Positions 1 through 10,923 of a DNA stretch of 64,000 nt are shown here, piece after piece. Numbering within the stretch: position 1 is the stretch's first letter; each line of letters opens with the position of its first letter. Origin of the DNA: Capronia americana (taxonomy: Eukaryota; Ascomycota; Eurotiomycetes; Chaetothyriales; Herpotrichiellaceae); assembly GCA_016110215.1 (NCBI GenBank), contig JADWQD010000014.1, positions 434,001 through 498,000 of the forward strand. Reading direction: 5' to 3'. Below the pieces are notes generated by a model. The model was not told the origin of the DNA. It worked only from the letters and a program-made list of their open reading frames with translations, and did not search any database. A program made the position numbers and the translations under genes.

Positions 1-170
1 ACAACGCTGTCGCTATCGCTGTCTCCGTCACTATCGCCTACCTGCCTCTTCGCCAGGTCCTGATATATTCCATGCCGGGGCGGTGGCTGGCCTCGATCGA
101 TGTGTATCTCGCCCTTGAGAGCCAACTGTTGGAAGAACGATGATTCGTGAATCTGGGGGTCGAACTCCAT
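1..170 (-). CDS. 5' end of a gene leaving the left edge, product unknown
   Basis: An open frame starts at an ATG at 170 on the minus strand (MEFDPQIHESSFFQQLAL...) and stays open to position 1, giving 56 codons. I do not recognise the family. The first 43 residues look like ordinary soluble protein; the visible end is a short acidic Ser/Asp run (GDSDGDSDSDS). A GTAGGC at about position 45 (minus) could be a splice donor that would remove the acidic run, so the first exon may end there. Upstream of the ATG lie trinucleotide runs typical of a leader rather than coding sequence. A longer minus-strand frame over the same bases (31-318) reads through those low-complexity repeats and is less convincing. 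The call rests only on frame openness and composition. Confidence 0.4.
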   Translation of the reverse strand, partial: MEFDPQIHESSFFQQLALKGEIHIDRGQPPPRHGIYQDLAKRQVGDSDGDSDSDSV

Positions 171-2449
171 GACTTGCGCACACGTCGGTCTCAGCATGCA
201 GAGTAATAGTATTATTGTTATCATCATTTTTAATATTGATGTCGGTATCGGTGTTGTTCTCATTGGCGACGTCGCGGCTTTCGTAGTCGTGGTCGTAGTC
301 GTTGGTATTATACAACACCGACTGGGCCGTCGTACTCGCTGCACGGTCGACAAAGCCATGCTGTGTGGTTGATTGGTAAAGAACGGACGCCTTGGAGGTT
401 CCTCCTTAGGGCAGTGTAGATAGGTAGGTAGGGAGGTACCGTTGCTTGGAGAGCTTGATGAGCCTGCTGTGCGACTTGTTCACATCAGCGGAAGTGGCAG
501 AATGGCTGAGATGCGTGCCGGATGGCGGTGATGGACAACGCCTTGCGCCACTGAGATCTTGTGGTCCGAGTACGTGAATAGTAGTAGTGTGTACTTTCTG
601 GTGATAGTATTGAGATGTTGCTGATCACCCCCAATTTAGACTCCGGGGAAGCTGTCGCACGTGTTGAGTCCCGGTTGCGGTATGTTGATCCTGCTGATCT
701 TCCGTGGCCGAAGCTCAAAATCGTTGTTGTTCCACTTCTGGACTAAGTTAGATGGTCTCAGTGCGCGGTGGACAAGCGAGCGGCGCCGGTGTCGATAGTG
801 GTCTCAGTATTAAGACTCGACTCCTGACTCGCGTCGCAATTCATTAGTGAGCTAAGTATATCCGGTGCGTCCTTGGTTCTTCGTGAATAACAAACAACAG
901 AGAAATGTTCATTCCACGTTCGGAGAACAAAGAACTGCTGTCCAAGCTGGGCACGAGCTGCTCTTCGTCAGCGAGCGCATGCCAGCACATGTTTACTTTG
1001 TCTGAGTCAAAACACCTTTCTCGAGGCTGATTAACCGAGAGTATCTGGGCGGCATTCTTACCACTCAGCGTTAGCGAAACCAACAACAGGAATGCGCACG
1101 GGCTGGTTTGACCACGAGGAGCCGGACTGCGGCCTGCCTGGCCCCGCTGGGCGTCAAGCGTGGAAAATCATCAAAGCTTCTTTTGGCAAGGGCCCGAATC
1201 TGTGCAGCTGGTGGCGCTTGTGGGCGCTTTTAAGTATCTGACCACACCCACTACCGTGAACGGTTCAGGGGGTGTCGGCCACGGAAACTGTTGAATTTCC
1301 GTTGGAATATTGGCAGAGTGTAGTAGTTCGCTCAGAGCGGATCTTAACGTCCAGCGGTACGAGGTATGAGGATGTAGATTCTTGGCTATGTTTGTCGCAT
1401 TCGTGAATCTTGGTCAAGACTCGAGACGAGGGAAACGGTCCAGGGCAAGGATTCAATCTCCACGCGGTTGACAGGGAATGGAAAGGCCGGTGCCGCCGCG
1501 CGGATTCTGATCTGGGTACCTGCGCTAGCTGAAAATTCTTTTCGACTCGAACCTTTCTCATAATTGTCAGCGTTAGACTCTTATGCCAACCGGCCAACAA
1601 GACGACTCTCCTTCGTCTCCTCTATTTCTGCAGTAAATGGCAATGGTCGCGAGAAGTGAGCACTGAGAGTTGACCAGGAGATTGAGAAGGTTGAGACGAA
1701 TCAAGCCGAATGATCTTACAGGCGAGTCGCTTGGAGCGCCAAGATCCAATAGTGTGAGAAGGCGACGCCATGCAAGCCATAGTGCGAGTCAGGGATCATT
1801 TCTCCTGAGTCGAGACCATGGTGAGTATTACCCCGTGCGCGAGAACGAGTACTATGGTTGTTGCTGAGAATGTCATGATCAAAGACCGACGGAGAAATGA
1901 ATGGGATTCGTCTGCAGAAAGTGCAAGAATCCAAGTTGCGCCGTACTACCAAGTAGTTAATCAGTTTCTCCTTACTTTCTCTCACTTGAACCTCTCGAGC
2001 CTCAACCTTACAAATCCAGCACAACCTCCACTACCTCCATCGGCCGTATTGAATCAATACTTTCTATCCAGCCTTCCACACTCGATCTACTCATTCTGAC
2101 GAGTCAGTCAGTGACATGGTCATTACTATGCATATTTCACCGAGCGGTCTCCCACCCTCACCACAAAAGTTTGGTTTGGCGACGTGCTTAGTCAGGAAAA
2201 TCACACTCGGTGGTTCACCCAACAGGAGGCACTTCGGTGAGGACTTCAAAAGTGGTACGAGCCTCTGAGTGGACTACCATATCTTCATGTCTGGCTTTTA
2301 GTTCTCGCCGTGCGCGAGCCCGTAGTTTCTACATGGACCAACAAGTGGCCCTTTTTCTCTCTTCTGCTTTGCGTTTAAATATCTTTTCTGCCTAGAAGCC
2401 AAACTTGGACTTGTATGCTTCAGCTGGGGATCAGCGCCTTCTATATACT
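171..2449. other. intergenic, no supportable gene
   Basis: This 2.3 kb holds only short overlapping frames without recognisable domains or splice continuity. The part next to position 171 has GAT/AAT-type trinucleotide runs and probably belongs to the leader of the left-edge gene. The last few hundred bases before 2450 would be the promoter of the 2EXR gene. Confidence 0.5.
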
Positions 2450-3649
2450 ATGTCCACGAGCTACAACGACAGCGTTTCCGGATCCCTCAGCCTCATGGCC
2501 CTCCCAGCGGAGATCCGGCTCCAGATCTGGGAGTATGCGATCCCCCAACGCTGGTGGTATTTCGCAGGACCTTACCGCTTCCGTTGCCACAAGCATAAGA
2601 AATGTCCCAAGGCACAAAAAGAAGACAACCCATTGAACCATGGCGGCCTATCCGATCCGCGTTGTCGGTGCGAGTTCGTCGAGCAACACAACGAGCGACT
2701 GGCGCTTTCGCTGCTTTGCAAGCGCGCCTTCCCTGAAATCACATCCGTCCTGTCCAAGGCCAGTATAACCTACGAGTTCCACCATCTCAAGAATTTCGGC
2801 CTGCCTGCAAATTGCTTAGGACAAGTGGAAGAGTTGATCGTGCCATCGGATTGGATGGCTTGCTTGGGTCCGCAGAGCGGGTTCGACAACGTGGATTTCG
2901 CAACCACCTACCCGAACTTGAGGCGGATCTACCTGAAGCCCGATCTCACTGTCAGCTGGCACACGATCAAGTTCACCGATGCCATCCTTGACCACATCCA
3001 CCGATGCCTCCGCGATCGCAACGGACAATATCAGGCCGACGAGGCCCACCTTCTCGGCGTTGTGCGCACCCATCATATCAACTACGGCTACACCGAACAA
3101 TTCCACCAGACCTTGACCATCCTACGGGAGCGAGCCATCGATTTGATCGCTCCATATACCTACCGGCTCCAAGTCACGGAGCGGCAGGGATGCCGGGCCA
3201 GTCTAAGGAGGCCCCGGATCGTAGCGCCCAAGATTCTGCTGGACGAAAGAATCCACACGGTACGCTTCGCCCCGCCCGGCCACTTCTGTGAACGCACATG
3301 GTTACTCCGACGAGCGCTCTCTAACGCAGGCATACATGTTTAGAATGTGATCTGGGACAAGAACGGCATCAGACTGGGTGAGATCCCTAACCTCAGGGAC
3401 GAGTGGTGGTACGACGAGTGGGTCGACGAGACCCAGACCCCTAGGAATATGTGGTACGATTTAACAGCCCATGACTCGGGCCACGGTGGATGGCGCGTCC
3501 AGACGCTCAGACCGGGCGGCGAAATGCGCAGCACGGCCCATTGGGCGGCCAGGCCACGCTCGGACGAGCCCCGATTTGAAGTCGGCATCATCAGGGAGTA
3601 CAAGGAGGAATACCACAGACATCCTCTTCTTCTCAATCTTGGCTCTTGA
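2450..3649 (+). CDS. 2EXR-domain protein (fungal, unknown function)
   Basis: Two exons, 2450-3259 and 3344-3649 (371 aa). Near the N-terminus the protein has SLMALPAEIRLQIWEYAIP, the signature of the 2EXR domain, an F-box-like motif abundant in moulds and without a known biochemical role. A Cys/His-rich stretch (residues about 45-75) follows. The 84-nt intron is inferred: the upstream frame hits TAG at 3341-3343, which is itself the TTTAG acceptor, there is a CTCTAAC branch-like site, and the frame is the same on both sides. The joined junction reads ...DERIHT-NVIWDKNG..., and the second exon is rich in Trp and charged residues, as coding sequence should be. I chose the ATG at 2450; an internal Met at 2495, directly before the motif, is an alternative. 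Without splicing the protein ends at about 298 aa. It converges on the HET gene downstream. Confidence 0.7.
3260..3343 (+). other. inferred intron of the 2EXR gene
   Basis: Donor GGTACGC at 3260, branch-like CTCTAAC at about 3320, acceptor TTTAG ending at 3343. The length (84 nt) keeps frame, and removal deletes the in-frame stop TAG that forms the acceptor. Confidence 0.65.
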
Positions 3650-4232
3650 GGCCTTTTTCTCATCAGTTTGCCTGTGCTATGCTGTGCTATGCGATACACT
3701 CACTGATGATATTTAGGATAGAAGAAGTCGGATGGACATGTGAAATTTCAGTCATGTCTCTTGGTCTCTGGCTTGTCTGTCTGCCTCTGTCTGATGTCTT
3801 GCTGTGTGGCTGTCTAGACGGTATCTCTCAATTCATCGCAGCATGCTCGTGTGCTAGAAAATGGTCTTGGGGAAATGCTGGAATGCAATCCAGAGAATGA
3901 ACTAACTGGTCGAGAGGAAAAATGAAAGGCGAGTTTAGAGCAGCGAGCTTGACGTCGGCTCCAGTTGCGGTCGGTGCCACCCAAGACTGTTCGCTCTTTC
4001 TGGGAAATATTGACAATAAAGTGAATCTGAAAGGTAAGACGAAGTGACGCTCTATTGCCCGGCCTGTGATCATTGCCATAGCTTGAACTACAGTAGCTAT
4101 CTATGTGTGTCAGCACATTCATGCCTCATTTCCAAAGCTAGTGTACGGAGTGTAATAGTCAGTTCTGAGAGCTCGAGCTCGGCTGGTGAGCAACCCTAGG
4201 TCAGAGACAGTGTAGATGCTCTGACAATTACC
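3650..4232. other. convergent intergenic region
   Basis: This spacer lies between the stops of the 2EXR gene (+) and the HET gene (-), so it should hold both 3' UTRs. I see no other gene in it. An AATAAA-like element (ACAATAAAGT) lies at about 4013-4022. Confidence 0.5.
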
Positions 4233-6278
4233 TTACAGGATCTCTCCTTCGAGTTTAGACCACGGCGGCAATGGTGCTGTAGACTCCTCCTTCCTCAAGT
4301 CGTACTGAGAGGGAATAACGTGCCAAACGACAAGACCGAGCCGCTCCCATCGATTGGCAGTTGCATTTTGCGGACCTGCACCACAAAGTAGCAGGACGAG
4401 CCCGATGTTGACGTTCAATCCAGCATGCGGGATTTGTCCCAGGAGGAGCACCCGAAGGTTGTTCTCTCCGTAGACCCTGGCTACCTGGATGCCCACCATC
4501 AAGGTATACAGTTCCTCGTCTCGGTAGCGCGATCCTGGTTCAATAAAGTCTAACTCTGGGTCGAGTGCACCGGCTGGCAACTCACGGTGGCGGTCCAGGA
4601 GGATTGACACCTGCGGCGCATCGGTTGAAGGGCGGAGGCGAATCTCCCGCGACTGTGCCCGGAACCCTGGAGGTCGCACTGAACGGAAGGCTGCTATGTC
4701 GTCCGTGGTCAATGGGCCTAAAGGAGTAGACTGCGGGGGTATATTGTCGGACGATGGCAGGCCGTGGTACTGCAGGATCTGACATATTGCCTTCCGGAAA
4801 TCAGTGTTGCGCATGCTATCCCCGATGGATATTGCCTTGAGGAGCTCCATGAAATCCCATGCCTTCCCACGGAAGCTGATATGTCCGTCATCTCCTACCG
4901 ACATGTGACAAAGATTCGTCTTCTCGCTCTCGAAGCGGGCGCCGCGGATATCCAGGACGGGCGGAACACTACATTTCTGCGTGATCAGCCAACTCCTCCT
5001 TGGTTTGGACACTTCAGCGTGAACAAACATCTGTGACAGGAGAGGCGACATCTTCACCAGCTCGCGTCCAAATTGATCTTCCAGCTCTCGCAACTGGACA
5101 GGAACATCCTCCGACGTCTTCGGCAGGCTGACTTTGATACCGTAGATCTGCATGATGCCGAAGATCCGGTCCAGAGGATATTTTGTGGCTCTATATTGGC
5201 CAACAGAATATGCAACGTTGGGGTTACTTGTCCAGGCAAAGCTGAGTCCACGATGGTGAATGAGCTCGCACAAGGATGTTGCTATGTCTGTATCCTTGGA
5301 AAGCAGGTCCTGAGCTCGACTACGAGCTTCTGACAGCCGCGTGATATAGTTCCGTTCCCTCGCCGTGGGGATGTTCGAGAACGGTAAGAGGCTTCCATAG
5401 TACTCCTGGCAGGCGCCAGCTAGGACTTTGTACTGCCAGGGACGATTGGAGAGCGAGGTGTATATGTACGCGCCCTCTCGCGAAAGAATGAAGGCATCTC
5501 GGCGAAGGATGGATTCCTGTAGAGTCCACAGCGAGGAAAACCAGTGGTCGCCGAACAGCTCCACGAGGGCAGTTATGACCGATTCCCACCCGTCTTTGAT
5601 AGATTTAGTCCAGCTGTCCGTCGTGTCTTCCGCGAGTTGACCCGTATTACCGAGTTTCATCAGCCCGAACATACCGTCACAGCATATCTCTTCGATGCAT
5701 CCGGTGAGCGTGGAACATTCGAGCCGATTGAGCCAGATGAAAGCCTTATGCGCATTCTTGAAGATGCCGGCTTGATTTCCTACGTCTTCTGCCTTCACGG
5801 TCTCATCTTCTTGATGAATGCAGGCAATGTCGACCCAGACAAAGTCGACGTCACGGCCAACCTGTCGTATGACCGCCTCGAACTCTTCAACCGTAAAATG
5901 GCTTTCATCGATGGCAGGGATTGGCCATTCGACGCCGTTGATTTGGATGGCTCGACCTCTTGGGTTCGTGAAGCGGCCCCACGTATAGCTCAAGATGTTG
6001 TACTTCGGCTCTTTATGTCCTCCATAAGCATTGCCGTCGTCACGAACAAAAGATGTCATTGTCGCAACGTGGAGCAGACGCCGTGGCCAGCAGGGCTCCA
6101 AGCCCATCCAACCATGAATCTGCTCGGGTGATAATGTCTGAGGAGCGGGCACGGATTCGATATTGTCGCCGCCAAGCTCTTCCATAAAGTCCCCGGAGCT
6201 GCAGTCTTCTCCCTCGGACTCCTCTCCAGACTGGAGATCCGCCATTTCATTTTGAATGGAAAGGCTCTCCTCCGCCAT
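4233..6278 (-). CDS. HET-domain protein (heterokaryon incompatibility family)
   Basis: A single exon of 681 aa starting at the ATG at 6278. The HET domain is at residues about 93-183: YNILSYTWG (block 1), FVWVDIACIHQED (block 2, the conserved [WV]D..CI.Q) and IFKNAHKAFIWL (block 3). HET domains are found in moulds in proteins that trigger non-self recognition and regulated cell death after hyphal fusion, often as NLR-like or effector-domain proteins. Most HET proteins of this length are orphans, so a role in incompatibility is not shown. After the domain come about 480 residues without a recognisable NACHT, ankyrin or WD region. An acidic N-terminus (EESEGEDCSSGDFMEE) precedes the domain. The neighbouring 2EXR gene is another fast-evolving mould family. 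Confidence 0.88.
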   Translation of the reverse strand: MAEESLSIQNEMADLQSGEESEGEDCSSGDFMEELGGDNIESVPAPQTLSPEQIHGWMGLEPCWPRRLLHVATMTSFVRDDGNAYGGHKEPKYNILSYTWGRFTNPRGRAIQINGVEWPIPAIDESHFTVEEFEAVIRQVGRDVDFVWVDIACIHQEDETVKAEDVGNQAGIFKNAHKAFIWLNRLECSTLTGCIEEICCDGMFGLMKLGNTGQLAEDTTDSWTKSIKDGWESVITALVELFGDHWFSSLWTLQESILRRDAFILSREGAYIYTSLSNRPWQYKVLAGACQEYYGSLLPFSNIPTARERNYITRLSEARSRAQDLLSKDTDIATSLCELIHHRGLSFAWTSNPNVAYSVGQYRATKYPLDRIFGIMQIYGIKVSLPKTSEDVPVQLRELEDQFGRELVKMSPLLSQMFVHAEVSKPRRSWLITQKCSVPPVLDIRGARFESEKTNLCHMSVGDDGHISFRGKAWDFMELLKAISIGDSMRNTDFRKAICQILQYHGLPSSDNIPPQSTPLGPLTTDDIAAFRSVRPPGFRAQSREIRLRPSTDAPQVSILLDRHRELPAGALDPELDFIEPGSRYRDEELYTLMVGIQVARVYGENNLRVLLLGQIPHAGLNVNIGLVLLLCGAGPQNATANRWERLGLVVWHVIPSQYDLRKEESTAPLPPWSKLEGEIL

Positions 6279-6817
6279 AGCCCATGACTGTCACGCCTTC
6301 GGTGTCCAGCTGAATCTAGCACCGCCAGCCAATGGTGTGGCAGTACCACAGCGTGTTATGCGACAGGATCCAAGTCAGCATCACGGTTTTGGCTTGGGGA
6401 ATCTGTCATCGAAAGGCTCCTTGCACATTTTGAACGTTGCCGCCGCCGACAACATCCATGTCAGGATGATTCGACAGAGATGAAGAGCATCTAGCCGAGA
6501 TCAATATTTCGGTGAGTTGGTCAGGGAAAGTTTACCGACGGTCTGAGTCGCGACACTGCCTCTCCCACTCTCTCAACCAGCGCGATGAGAGCATCAACTC
6601 GAAGCAAGGATACGAGACTTCAGACTCCAGATCTATCTTCCAACGTCAAAACAATAGGACAACAAATCACCACGCCCTGCGCCCCATCTAAGAGAATTCC
6701 CACAAATCTTCACACCAGCCATCGATCGCTCGACTAGGATACCGCCACACCACAGCATACAAAACCACAGTACGTACAGACAATCATCTCTTTTGTCTCC
6801 TGTTTTCCAACTTCCAC
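6279..6817. other. intergenic between HET and RTA1-like genes
   Basis: This holds the HET promoter (minus strand, start 6278) and the 3' flank of the RTA1-like gene. I see no gene in it. Confidence 0.5.
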
Positions 6818-7808
6818 TCACTTCAAGCTGTAAACCGAGATCACCCTCCTCACGGCCCTCCCTCGGCCACCCTTCAACAGCGCATTCAGCTCACTAGGAT
6901 GCACGAGGGCAAACAACGTCATCGTAGAAAGCATCAACACCGCGTCAAACACGTATAGAAACCACTCATGCGAGATCAAATACCCGTCATTCCCCTGCGC
7001 GTACTCGACCAGCCGAAAGAGCGAGCGGATCAAGATGAGCCAACTGCCGCCGTAAAGCACATACATGTGTCTCTTCCAGGCCGTCGCGATGGTGATGTCG
7101 CCGAGTACACGCGCGGAGGGCCGCTTGTGCATGCGCGTGTGAAACGTGAAAGCCACGACGATGAAGAAGGTGAAGAAGAGGATCTGGATGACGAGGCCGC
7201 CGATGATGATGTTCTCGCCTGTCTTGATCGAGGACTCGGATTTGCCGGCCATGATGCCGCCGCCTAGAGACACGACTGGTTAGAGATTGCGTTGCGAACA
7301 GAGCTGCCAGGTACACCCGGAAGCAGGCGAATCAAGGGAAGGACAGGAAGGAGCACCCACCAGAGCCCTGCATCAAAAAGGAAAACACATCGCCCCCGAC
7401 GAAGATCTTGGTCAACCATCTGGTGTTGATGAGCGACCGGCTACCCCCGTCCGTGAGCCGTATGATCCGCCCCAATTCCATGTATATGCTCGCGGCGAAG
7501 AGGGCGGGTGCCACGAGGATCAGAATCGACTGGATGACGTACGCGCCGACGGTCCAGTCGGGGGTCTCCTGCGAGCCGATGGCGCGGCCAATGTAGCCGA
7601 CGCTCTCGAAGAAGCCGCCCACGACGAAGGGGATGAAGAACCATGTCCTTGTGCGGAGGAGTTGGTATAAGTGGAGGAAGGAGGCGATGGAGAACAGCGC
7701 GATGAAGAGGACGGCCGCCCCGAGAGAGGGGTCGTAACGGTAGAGTTTGAAATCCGAGTTGGAGCCGGAGGTCGAGGTCGAGGTCGAGTTTGAGGTGGTG
7801 GTCGCCAT
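6818..7808 (-). CDS. RTA1-family membrane protein (lipid/drug exporter type)
   Basis: Two exons, 7808-7361 and 7263-6818, with a 97-nt intron (donor GTGGGT, acceptor CTCTAG), giving 297 aa. The joined junction reads MQGSGGGIMAG. Hydrophobic segments give about seven membrane spans, and family motifs include VGYIGRAI, SILILVAPALFAASIYM and GGDVFSFLMQGSGG. Fungal RTA1 proteins include yeast Rsb1 (export of sphingoid long-chain bases), Rta1 and Rtm1; the exact substrate cannot be read from sequence. The N-terminus (MATTTSNSTSTSTSGSNSD) is Ser/Thr-rich and should be outside the membrane. The start at 7808 is chosen because the frame upstream has no other plausible ATG and the family begins shortly before the first span (LYRYDPSLGAAVLFIALF). 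Confidence 0.88.
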
Positions 7809-8221
7809 GATGGGTGCGAGATGGCCTTTTGTGAAGAGGAGGCAACGAGGTATCTTCTGGTGAGGACAGCAGCGATATGTTCCTGTGAGAGGAATGAAGA
7901 GAGAAGAATCAACCACACACAAAACACACCAGAGACGAGGTACGCAGTACGTAGTAGGCGACGGCAGTCCAAGAAAAATAACCACGGATTCGTTTCGTTG
8001 CCAGCATATATACCAACCTACCCACCCACACCTACCCACCTGCGCCTACATCAGCAAGACCCATGCACCCCATTGCCCAATCCCTATACCGTATCCATCT
8101 CAAGAATGAAATGAAACGAAACGATATGATATGATTCAATCAGTGGGTCGACCACCCAATCCCCTTTCCCCTTTCCCGGTTTTACACTGCTGCCTAACGA
8201 CCATGTAGCAACACGACCACA

Positions 8222-8245
8222 GTCCCTCCGTCCCTCCGTCCCTCC
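8222..8245. repeat. (GTCCCTCC)3 tandem repeat
   Basis: Three exact 8-bp units in tandem, followed after about 35 bp by an AACG run (8281-8297). Confidence 0.9.
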
Positions 8246-8460
8246 GTATGGGGATCAGCCATACAAGCAAAAAGACGAACAAACGAACGAACGAACGCGA
8301 TTGATCCCACCGGCTAAGTCGACGCATCGAGGCTAGGCCCGTCTGTGTCGAGGCCGAGACTGAGATTGAGGTTGAGGCTGTGCCTGACCCTCGCGCAGTC
8401 GCTGCAGTGGTGGGCCCAGCCTTATCCTTATCCCTGATTGACTACCATATGCGAGTCTGA

Positions 8461-8501
8461 GCGTGCGTGCGTGCGTGCGTGCGTGCGTGCTGTGTGTGTG
8501 T
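8461..8501. repeat. (GCGT)n then (TG)n microsatellite
   Basis: Seven and a half GCGT units (8461-8490) merge into a TG run (8491-8501). Alternating purine/pyrimidine over 40 bp is the sequence type that favours Z-DNA and length variation. Confidence 0.92.
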
Positions 8502-9570
8502 TTTCTCCTTGCGAACATAGTACTCGTACTGCGAACGCGATTGAAAGCTGCCACCAATAAGCATCGTGCTCCGTGCTGCGGACGTGGGAAAATTCAAACC
8601 GCGTCGCTTAGGTCCCGCGGAAAGAGAGGCGGCTCCACTGCGCTGGATACGCGTACTCGGCCGACTTGCCTTGGGGGTCGTATTCGTTATCGAGTACCGA
8701 GTACATACGAGTACAAAGTGTCGAAGCATCGTCTCCAGATACACAGTGATGGGCTCGCTCAATGGACTCGCTGCAATCTGGGTGACGCAGCCTTGCACTT
8801 CCAAGTTGTTTTCTGGTCCCTTCAAGGTCTGTACTATGTACTCTGCTTCCTTTGCTTACTCCTGTCGCGGGTTGGGAAATGCCCAGTTCAGAGTTGTGGG
8901 ATCTCATTTTCATCTTCGTTTTCATTTTCATTTTCACCTTCGTTCTCATACACAGGACTCAGTACTTCGTTCTTGAACGAAACCCACGTATGTCGAACGT
9001 TGAACCTCATACCGTGGACCTCCACCTTATATCTGACATACTCGCGTTGGCGCTCTGCATTACGGACTGCGCCCCAGCCTGGTCACTCTCCCAGCTAGCA
9101 ATAACGACACTTCCTTGGGTGGCAATGACGACCAACTGCAATTGACGGTGTTACTTCTCAACTCGAGCCCTGCAAATGGAGTCGACTGAACATCTAATTC
9201 GAGCCCTACAACTGTTCTTGACTGAACATCTGAAATCGTCCGATTGCTAAGGATAAACTTGTATCATCATTTCAATGGTTCTGTATCTCCTAGGTCTGAA
9301 TGATAGGTCATATCCAACTTGCCTAACAATGCCGCCTCGTCCTGCTTCCGAATTCTATTCAAGTCGTAACTCGTGGAAAGTGTGCCCTTTGATGCTGATG
9401 TCCCATCCCTCGTCGCGAAATCGTCCACCAAGAAAATCTGCAAATCACGCTGGAGACAAGGACCCGAAATTGGGAAGCCCAATGATAACAATGACTGCGT
9501 GGGACGAAGTCGTCGGCGATAAAGATAAACCGGCTCCAAAGGTTATAATGCTGGCGCCAAGCAAGGCGGC

Positions 9571-10923
9571 TTAGCTAACATAGTCCAACTCAGGCTGTTT
9601 CTCGATCCGAGGAGTTCCAATCAACGAGGGTGAAAAGTTGCGAGAATACGTGCCGTCGTCTGGCTCGTACACGCTAACGCTGTCCTGACTCATCTCGTCA
9701 CCGGAATCAGGATCACTCTCATCCCGGAATGGTTTGGGAACGTTCTTCAATCCCAATCCATCTTCGACGTCATAGTCGTCAACGACGAGTACTGGGTTCT
9801 TCTCCGACATGTCGGCGGAGGTCCTCTCGACCGGTTTTGGTGCTTCCGGCATGCTGTACAAGTAGGTAGCGAGGAAGACCAATATCGAGCCGAACAGGAA
9901 GTATATGGTTGGGACGAAGTTGAAGATGAACACCGAGGCGACTGTGGACAGGATGATGGAGAGCGAGGTGGCAAAACCCTTGAGGATGTTGTCGGCATAC
10001 TTGATGACCATGGCCACAATCAGACCACCGGCCGCTTGCACACAGACTGTGGCAAAGACCACAGGGTTATAGCCCTGGAAGAAGCCCTGTTCTCGGATTG
10101 CTTGGCCATCCCATACCAAGGCGCCGAAGAGTGCAATGCCCAGACATCCAACGCTCAACTGGATGTTGCGCACCCAGATTGACGAGCTCTGGCCGTTCTT
10201 CAGCACCTTCTCAAAGTATACGCCGGCAAATCCCGAGCACACACACGCGACGGCAACGGCGGCGATCCCCACCATGTAGTTCCCTTGCTGTGTGACGGTT
10301 TTGGCCGTTCCAGAGGGGATTTGGACGCACGCAACCCCCGCCGTGAGAATGACCAAGGACAGCCACTTCTTGGCCGACAGGCTCTGGCCCAGCATCAACA
10401 CGGCAAACAAGGCTGTGGTCAAGATTTTGCACTGGTACGTGACCTGGAAAGTGGCCGCATCCAGGTTGGTTGCAGCAACAAATTGCAAATTGTTCTGCAG
10501 GGTATATAAAATGGCGGGCACGAGCAGCTTGAAGAAGCCACTCTTGACGCTGAATATATCGCTCCATAGCTGTTTCAAGCTATAGCCGGGTTGGTGGGAG
10601 GAAGGGCTCGCATCGTCAGAGAGGGTCGGTAGCTGTGAATAGCGAGATTGATGTCTTTGTTCGTTGATGTGTATTGCTAGGCATATTAGGCATTTGAGGA
10701 CTTCTGAAAGAACGACTGCGGTCGAGCTTAGATATCTCGGACCAGGAAGGATTCGGGAGTATCGCATCATCAGAACAAGCGACGAGTTCTGGACGACGAG
10801 GGTTAGGAGGGAGGCATATTTCGTGGGGACACCGAAGACGGTGGAGAGAGCGTCTGTGTAGCCTTTGTCAATACCACTTGGTCCAGCTTCCATCAGCGAA
10901 AGGCACATACCTTTCGAGGCCAT
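9571..10923 (-). CDS. UDP-galactose-type nucleotide-sugar transporter (SLC35A family)
   Basis: An unspliced frame of 450 aa from the ATG at 10923. The start of the transporter domain, FGVPTKYASLLTLVVQNSS followed by LVLMMRYSRI, is the classic SLC35A2/Gms1/UgtA signature. Further family blocks are the VLSEVLKCLICL span, TFQVTYQCKILTTALFAV and the C-terminal NFVPTIYFLFGSILVFLATYLY. About ten membrane spans fit the family. These antiporters bring UDP-galactose (or a related UDP-sugar) into the Golgi in exchange for UMP, feeding galactomannan and glycoprotein synthesis. The C-terminal ~85 residues form a cytosolic acidic tail (DESDPDSGDEMSQDS) longer than in the animal proteins. The N-terminal 30 residues are unusual for the family, so an internal start is possible. 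A 38-bp tandem repeat lies 70 bp upstream of the start. Confidence 0.88.
   Translation of the reverse strand: MASKGMCLSLMEAGPSGIDKGYTDALSTVFGVPTKYASLLTLVVQNSSLVLMMRYSRILPGPRYLSSTAVVLSEVLKCLICLAIHINEQRHQSRYSQLPTLSDDASPSSHQPGYSLKQLWSDIFSVKSGFFKLLVPAILYTLQNNLQFVAATNLDAATFQVTYQCKILTTALFAVLMLGQSLSAKKWLSLVILTAGVACVQIPSGTAKTVTQQGNYMVGIAAVAVACVCSGFAGVYFEKVLKNGQSSSIWVRNIQLSVGCLGIALFGALVWDGQAIREQGFFQGYNPVVFATVCVQAAGGLIVAMVIKYADNILKGFATSLSIILSTVASVFIFNFVPTIYFLFGSILVFLATYLYSMPEAPKPVERTSADMSEKNPVLVVDDYDVEDGLGLKNVPKPFRDESDPDSGDEMSQDSVSVYEPDDGTYSRNFSPSLIGTPRIEKQPELDYVS

Larger units (their letters stand above)
7809..9570. other. repeat-rich intergenic region
   Basis: About 1.76 kb between the start of the RTA1-like gene and the stop of the sugar-nucleotide transporter. 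It holds several simple repeats (8222-8245, 8281-8297, 8461-8501) and pyrimidine-rich stretches such as 8905-8945. The long frames over this region run through the repeats and have no domain. Confidence 0.55.

Noticed and set aside
8463..9098. 211-codon frame starting in the GCGT repeat
   Set aside because: Its N-terminus is the repeat itself (RACVRACV), and the remainder has no recognisable domain.
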